Shown here piece by piece: positions 57,931 to 64,000 of a stretch of 64,000 bases of DNA. Under the pieces are notes generated by a model. The model saw nothing but the letters and a program-made list of their open reading frames with translations, was not told the DNA's origin and did not search any database. Every line of letters begins with the position of its first letter. The stretch's first letter is position 1. Position numbers and translations under genes: made by a program. Origin of the DNA: Uloborus plumipes (taxonomy: Eukaryota > Arthropoda > Arachnida > Araneae > Uloboridae); the NCBI GenBank assembly GCA_038373865.1, contig JAXGGA010000065.1, positions 310,001 to 374,000 of the forward strand, written 5' to 3'.

Positions 57931-58120
57931 ATGGTGAAAGATGATTTCCTTCCCGCTGATATGTTCCGAAATAAGAATAGAGGCAAGAAAATGGCCGGCT
58001 TGCAGCTATTGGCGATTTATCTGCTGTCCAATTCGCGAAGTTATGATTCCGAGCAAATTTTCAATTTCTGGTTTAGAAATGCTCGGCGCAGATTTGCGAA
58101 CATCAATATGTTCAATAAAG
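57931..58120 (+). CDS. Candidate first coding exon of an unrecognised host gene
   Basis: From ATG 57931 a frame of 63 codons runs to AAAG at 58120, followed by GTATAA, a good splice donor, leaving a phase-1 break. An in-frame TAG at 57910 lies just upstream, so this ATG is the first possible start. The peptide begins MVKDDFLPADMFRNKNRGKK, continues with a leucine-rich AGLQLLAIYLL and ends with a basic NARRRFANINMFNK. The DNA is more GC-rich and uses G/C-ending codons more than its neighbours, and a GC-richer leader lies at 57860-57930. These features suggest a real exon; I do not recognise the family, and no second exon is visible in the window. It could also be an exon-like piece of an unknown mobile element. 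Confidence 0.4.
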
Positions 58121-58194
58121 GTATAAAATGTCTGGATGCATATGTATTTAGGTATGTAACCTATCAAATATAATGCACAGATGGAGTAGCAATG

Positions 58195-59736
<1,542 letters not shown>

Positions 59737-59748
59737 GAGAAAAATATG

Positions 59749-60129
59749 TTTTTTTTCTTTCAAATGGAGCTGCAGTAGAGGCACAACCTTTTGCAGACCA
59801 AGTGCGATCCACCAATTAATCATCCATTCTTTCACGTAGCACCTGAATCGGCGGAATGCCATTACCACGATATTTTGACGCCCAGTTTCCCCACTAGATG
59901 GAGGCACCTGGGCTCTATTCGATGCGAAAATGCACTAGGAATTTAATTTTGCCAAGAGATACTATAAGCCAAACAAGTACTCGAGGGATCTTTTACATGC
60001 CGCATAATCATACGACATGAGCGCTGTCGATTTTCTGCATCATGAAAATCCACCGACTGGAGCCGGGTTCGAACCCGCGCTTTTGGGCGTAAGAGGCCAT
60101 TGTCTTAACCACTATACCACTCTGCCGGC
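59749..60129 (-). mobile_element. tRNA-derived SINE, copy 3, with 12-bp target duplication
   Basis: Read on the minus strand it begins at GCCGGCAGAGTGG, with box A TGGTATAGTGGTTA (60106-60119) and a perfect box B GGGTTCGAACCC (60065-60076), then a non-tRNA body, and ends in an A-rich tail at 59749-59761. The 12-base GAGAAAAATATG flanks it exactly at 59737-59748 and 60130-60141, the mark of LINE-driven insertion. The acceptor stem does not pair, so this is not a functional tRNA gene. Confidence 0.9.
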
Positions 60130-60141
60130 GAGAAAAATATG

Positions 60142-60542
60142 GTTGTTATGGTCAATTTGCAAACGAACACTTACCATACAGATTATATTAACATCGTATA
60201 CAGTTGTGATGTTTTTACTCCCTATTAATCATATATGACGGGAATAAGTAATCTGAGAATTTTGTATTTAGATGAAGGTTTTCTATTTTAATTCATGTAA
60301 TAGGTGTTTTTTCCTGAAAAAGCAGAAGTTTATACTAAAAAACTCCGTTTTTTAAATGTAAAATCTTATTGAGCTAAATCTTGAAAAAAGATGAAGGAAA
60401 GCAAATTTTTAACGATTTGTAACTATGACGACGAAAAGTAGTCTCTCTGATTAAATACTAAAAAGAACGAGGTAGATTTACTCTCATTGTCACGGTAATA
60501 AGAAAAATCAAAGACACGTCAAAGACGGCCGAGTGAAAGCAA
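60142..60542. other. Gene-free stretch
   Basis: Nothing recognised. Confidence 0.5.
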
Positions 60543-60765
60543 CACTAAAAAAAAAAGTGTGTAACTTTGCTCCACAAAAGCGATGGCAGCATAGCTGCCT
60601 GTAAAGCTGTGAAGTACCTAAACAGATAAAACTGGTGCAACGTTACGCATGGCATCGCTCATATCTTTACACCAGTTTTATAAGTTAAGTTACCTGCATT
60701 GGTGGCAGTTTTAGATGCAGAATGCAGCCACTTCTTTTTCGAAGGTTACGTATTTTTTTGCAGTG
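60543..60765. mobile_element. MITE with CACTGCAAAAA-type ends
   Basis: The left end CACTAAAAAAAAAAGTGTGT then AACTTTG, and the right end on the other strand CACTGCAAAAAAATACGTAA then CC, form imperfect inverted repeats. An internal inverted pair ATAAAACTGGTG / CACCAGTTTTAT lies at about 60628-60690. The ends resemble those of the palindrome-rich family, but the interior differs. Confidence 0.55.
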
Positions 60766-61860
60766 AATAACCAATCGTGATGGTTTGAAAAAACTTTATT
60801 TCTGCCGGTTATTACCAGTTTTAAAAGCACAAATGTAGTTAATAATTTCTTTTGATTTCATAAATTTCAATATATTTTTTTGACGACTGTACTTGTTGCT
60901 AAGCTGAAGAAACTCGTACCGAAAGCCTGATTTTCTGCATTTTTTAAGCATCACAAACAAAAAAGGGAAATATATTATGAAGATTATAGCATCCAAAAAA
61001 AATTAATTCATAATTTATAAGAAGTTTGGAAAAAAATCATATTTGATTTTAAGAAGGTCCTCATACGTTGAAGTTTCATGATTTAACAAATAAAAATGTC
61101 TTGAAAAATATAAAGCTGTTTTTAAAAAAATAACTTTAGCATAGCTGAATAAATGGTTATGGAGTTTGCAACGACTGATGCACAGATATAAATGAGTTTA
61201 AAGTTTGAGTGCGAGTTTATTAATAGGTTTATTACTATTATTTCAAAATAACAATATATTTTTCTTTGTGACTAAAGTTGAATTCTTTGTTCGTATTTTG
61301 AATACAGTATTTTTCAGCCCGCAATTGATGTTCAAAGTTATTTTTAAGCAGTAAAACTTCGGAAAACTAAAATTATTGCATCGAGTAACTTATTTTATTC
61401 CTTAGAAAATCCTGTATAACTCTAAAAGTAAAGAATTAGCCGACCTCAAAATACCCATTTTGCTGAAAAATAAACCTCGTTTTCTTCTTTCAGTCATAAA
61501 TCAGATTTTCCTCCTTTGAGGTTCTTGTCTTTTTTCCCTCCCTAGAAAATTGCATTATATCGCAAAGAAAAAAGAAAGAATCTTGGGAGCTTAACGTTTT
61601 AAGTAAGCCAGTTAGAATTAAATAAATAAATAACGTACTTCAAGCTAAAGAACCTTTAAAACATTTTACGTAATTTCTGGCCAGGTAAAATACTGTTTTC
61701 CAAACTTGGAGTTTGTTTTCTCTTTTAATAATTATGAAGAAAGATGAACTCAATAAATGATGAATTGAAGGGTTTGGTGGATGAAAGAGTTATGTTAATT
61801 CCTATGGAAATACAATCTGGATACAGGTTATCAACGGATACAGGTAAGCAAATAACTTGG
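60766..61860. other. Gene-free stretch
   Basis: Nothing recognised; short AT-rich frames only. Confidence 0.5.
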
Positions 61861-63060
61861 TAGGGTGAGTTCTGGTAAGTGCGTACCCTTTTTTTCAAAG
61901 TTCATGTTCTCAAGGATGCTGCTCTGTTGAAAAATCTTGTACACTCAAAATTTCTTTTTAGTTTTCTTTCCAGATCCTTTACTAAGATTTTCAAGCATAT
62001 AATATGTCAAATAAACCATAAGCATAGGTTTTGTGACCTGGTTTATGACACCTATTCTAAGGTACGCACTTTCCCTACCTAGCGGGGTAAGTGCGTCCAC
62101 CTTAAATTATGTGAATATGAACAGGAAAAAACTTCTGGCACACATTAAATATGTTAGGTAGTTGCCTTGGGATAATTCCTAATACTAGAAATTAGCACTT
62201 GCTTGCATAGATGAAACGCAATCAGTGATATCTCACGTGTCTTGCGAACAACTGTGATTTGAAGATTGAGAGTGTTGTGTATGTGATTTTTTCTCTGTCC
62301 TTTTAATAAGACCAAGTGAGCAAATGTAAGTTGTTTTTATTTAGTAATAATCACTTATAGTCTACATAGTTTATTTTAGTTTAATACATTAATCAGTCTG
62401 TGTTAATACATTAATCAGCCAGGGTTCGCACTTACCCCTTCTTAAATATAAGATGAGACATGTGCGTCCAATAACGTTGTTGTAAGTGCGTACCCCTGTG
62501 ATTTTCTTTAATTCTATTTATATGGTAGATCGTTAGGTAACCTGAGTGAACAATTCGTTTTTTTTTTCGAAAAAATACGGTTTAAAAATATTTTTCTTAT
62601 TAGAATCAGCAGCAGTAAGAAAAAACACAAAATAAAGAGCAAAAAAAAAAAAAAGAAAATAATTGATCATGATGTGATACTTGTACCTTTTTTTTTCTTG
62701 TACATTGAAATAGTTTTTCACAAGGTGTTCTTAATTTTCTTAAATATAATTTATTCATTACTCCACCTTCGCTTTTTGAATCAGTTGGTTCCTTATTTAG
62801 TGTTTCACTTAACTTCATTGCTTCATCTCTCATTCTGGTTTAAATTAAGTATAGCTTATGATAGCTATTTTCAACAAAAAAATTATTAACTGATATCTAA
62901 AAGCCAATATATTTCAAAGTTAATGAATAAAATTGAAATATTATGCCGCATTCAATGTAAATATAAATACTTGAAGGAAATGACGTCGGATTTATAATCT
63001 GCTTATAAAAGAGTTATAATCAAAATTAAAGGTGAATTACGAGAGTCGGATTTTCCACGT

Positions 63061-63180
63061 AATGGTACACACTTGCCTCATCATAATAGTACGCACTTGC
63101 TCCGCATAATAGTACGCATATGCCTCATGATAGTGGTACGCACTTACCACATCATAATGGTATACGCACTTACCCCCACC
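63061..63180 (+). repeat. 24-bp tandem array, copy 2
   Basis: Five units matching 10030-10147, with a TA insertion in the last unit (GGTATACGCACTTACC). Confidence 0.85.
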
Positions 63181-63462
63181 TTACTTTAAAGAAAGGGAAA
63201 GTGCGTACCGTCATATAAACAAATTTTATTTAGAGTATTTGATCAAAATACCCCATGTATGTTATTAGTAGCTATTACTCAAAAGAAACAACTTGCATTT
63301 CTTGACTTCAATTGCTTGGTATGACTACAAGAGAAACTGAAACAAAACCTTCTCAATCTTTACTTTAGAGTTTTTTTGAAGACATTTAAGTTGTCTCTGC
63401 TTGTGTTTCGTCTATTGAATCCAGGCCTGAATTCTACCAATTGAAATTATCATTAGACAGTT

Positions 63463-63604
63463 CTGTACCTCAGAACCATACTAACGTAAGTCCATTTTCG
63501 TCATTTTTCAGTAGAGGGGAAAAACGATGTATTCGACAATCGTTTTTCCCCTCTATCGAAAAATGACGAAAATGTACTTACGTTAGTCTGGTTCTGAGGT
63601 ACAG
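63463..63604. mobile_element. 142-bp near-perfect palindromic MITE
   Basis: The element folds back almost completely: it starts CTGTACCTCAGAACCA and ends with the complement, with few mismatches along arms of about 68 bases. AGTT flanks it at 63459-63462 and 63605-63608. Copy 1 of the host element lacks it (GACAGTTATCTAAC near 10426), so the empty site is available and a 4-bp duplication is supported. Confidence 0.85.
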
Positions 63605-63712
63605 AGTTTTCTAACATAGTCGATGTGTTGCAGAAGCTATTTCAGGACAGTGTTCATATAATTCCCAGTGGACGCACTTACCCTGTGGACGCACTTACCA
63701 GAACTCACCCTA

Positions 63713-64000
63713 CATCAAAAAATAGATGTCATTTGACTGACTTCATTTGCTCAATTCACAACAAAAACAGAAAACGAAAAGCTGCAATAATAAAATTTGG
63801 AGCCTAAATTACTTTAAATTAGGGTTTTGTTACGTAACTTCATCATCCAAGCCCTTCAATTCATTCTGATGCGTGAGAGTCTATTTGTTTGCTTTGCATA
63901 AGCTGCTCAAATGTTTTGTATCTACCCATGCTCTGGGGCCAGTGTTGGAGTGATTTCAGGTAAAGGATTTCGGGAGTGGATACAGACATAGTTTTTGGGA
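63713..64000. other. Gene-free window end
   Basis: Nothing recognised in the final 290 bases. Confidence 0.5.

Larger units (their letters stand above)
61863..63710 (+). mobile_element. TA-flanked DNA element with reiterated GTAAGTGCGTACC motif, copy 2
   Basis: Same ends, TA flanks (61861-61862, 63711-63712), motif arrangement and orientation as copy 1 at 8852-10531. By eye the first 280 bases agree at roughly 97%. It is longer because a 142-bp palindromic MITE has inserted near its right end (63463-63604), plus small indels such as an extra A run at about 62641. No transposase frame. Confidence 0.85.

Noticed and set aside
60060..60129. tRNA gene on the minus strand
   Set aside because: Boxes A and B are good, but the acceptor stem does not pair and the region is the head of a SINE with a target duplication.

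Overview
The window reads as AT-rich nuclear DNA of an invertebrate animal, most likely an arthropod. The combination of an intact BEL/Pao retrotransposon, mariner and LINE remnants, hAT, pogo-like and piggyBac-like MITEs and tRNA-derived SINEs, plus the near absence of long open frames, fits a gene-poor stretch of a large arthropod genome. A spider or other chelicerate is my guess, but nothing here proves it. No rRNA gene, true tRNA gene, CRISPR array or bacterial operon is present.

The only long coding region is the 1715-residue polyprotein of a BEL/Pao LTR retrotransposon (48923-56451). It has 245-bp LTRs differing at one base, a 5-bp target duplication (ATATT), and intact gag-like, aspartic protease, reverse transcriptase, RNase H and integrase regions, so the insertion is young. 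Its 3' LTR is split by a 1.64-kb CTAG-family element, which itself carries a pogo-like MITE: a three-level nest.

The rest is a mosaic of mostly short non-autonomous elements. Left part: a 2.8-kb hAT-type element (1023-3825) nested in a palindrome-rich MITE, a pogo-like MITE with a duplicated end (5477-6052), a 172-bp hAT MITE (7778-7949; sister copy at 31630-31801), and a 1.68-kb TA-flanked element with a reiterated GTAAGTGCGTACC motif (8852-10531; sister copy 61863-63710 in the same orientation, 53 kb away). Middle: SINEs, a LINE RNase H-region remnant, piggyBac-like MITEs, a 220-bp tandem repeat, a stretch with a reiterated GTAACTTACGTTAC motif, and a mariner transposase C-terminal remnant. 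Right: the BEL/Pao nest, a SINE with a perfect 12-bp target duplication, and the second reiterated-motif element.

Host genes are almost absent. The best candidate is a short GC-richer first coding exon at 57931-58120 ending at a good splice donor. A second, weaker candidate is an open frame at 29379-29921 broken by one TGA. Neither matches a family I recognise. Working by eye, I could not measure identities across whole elements or search databases; boundaries of degenerate repeats are approximate.
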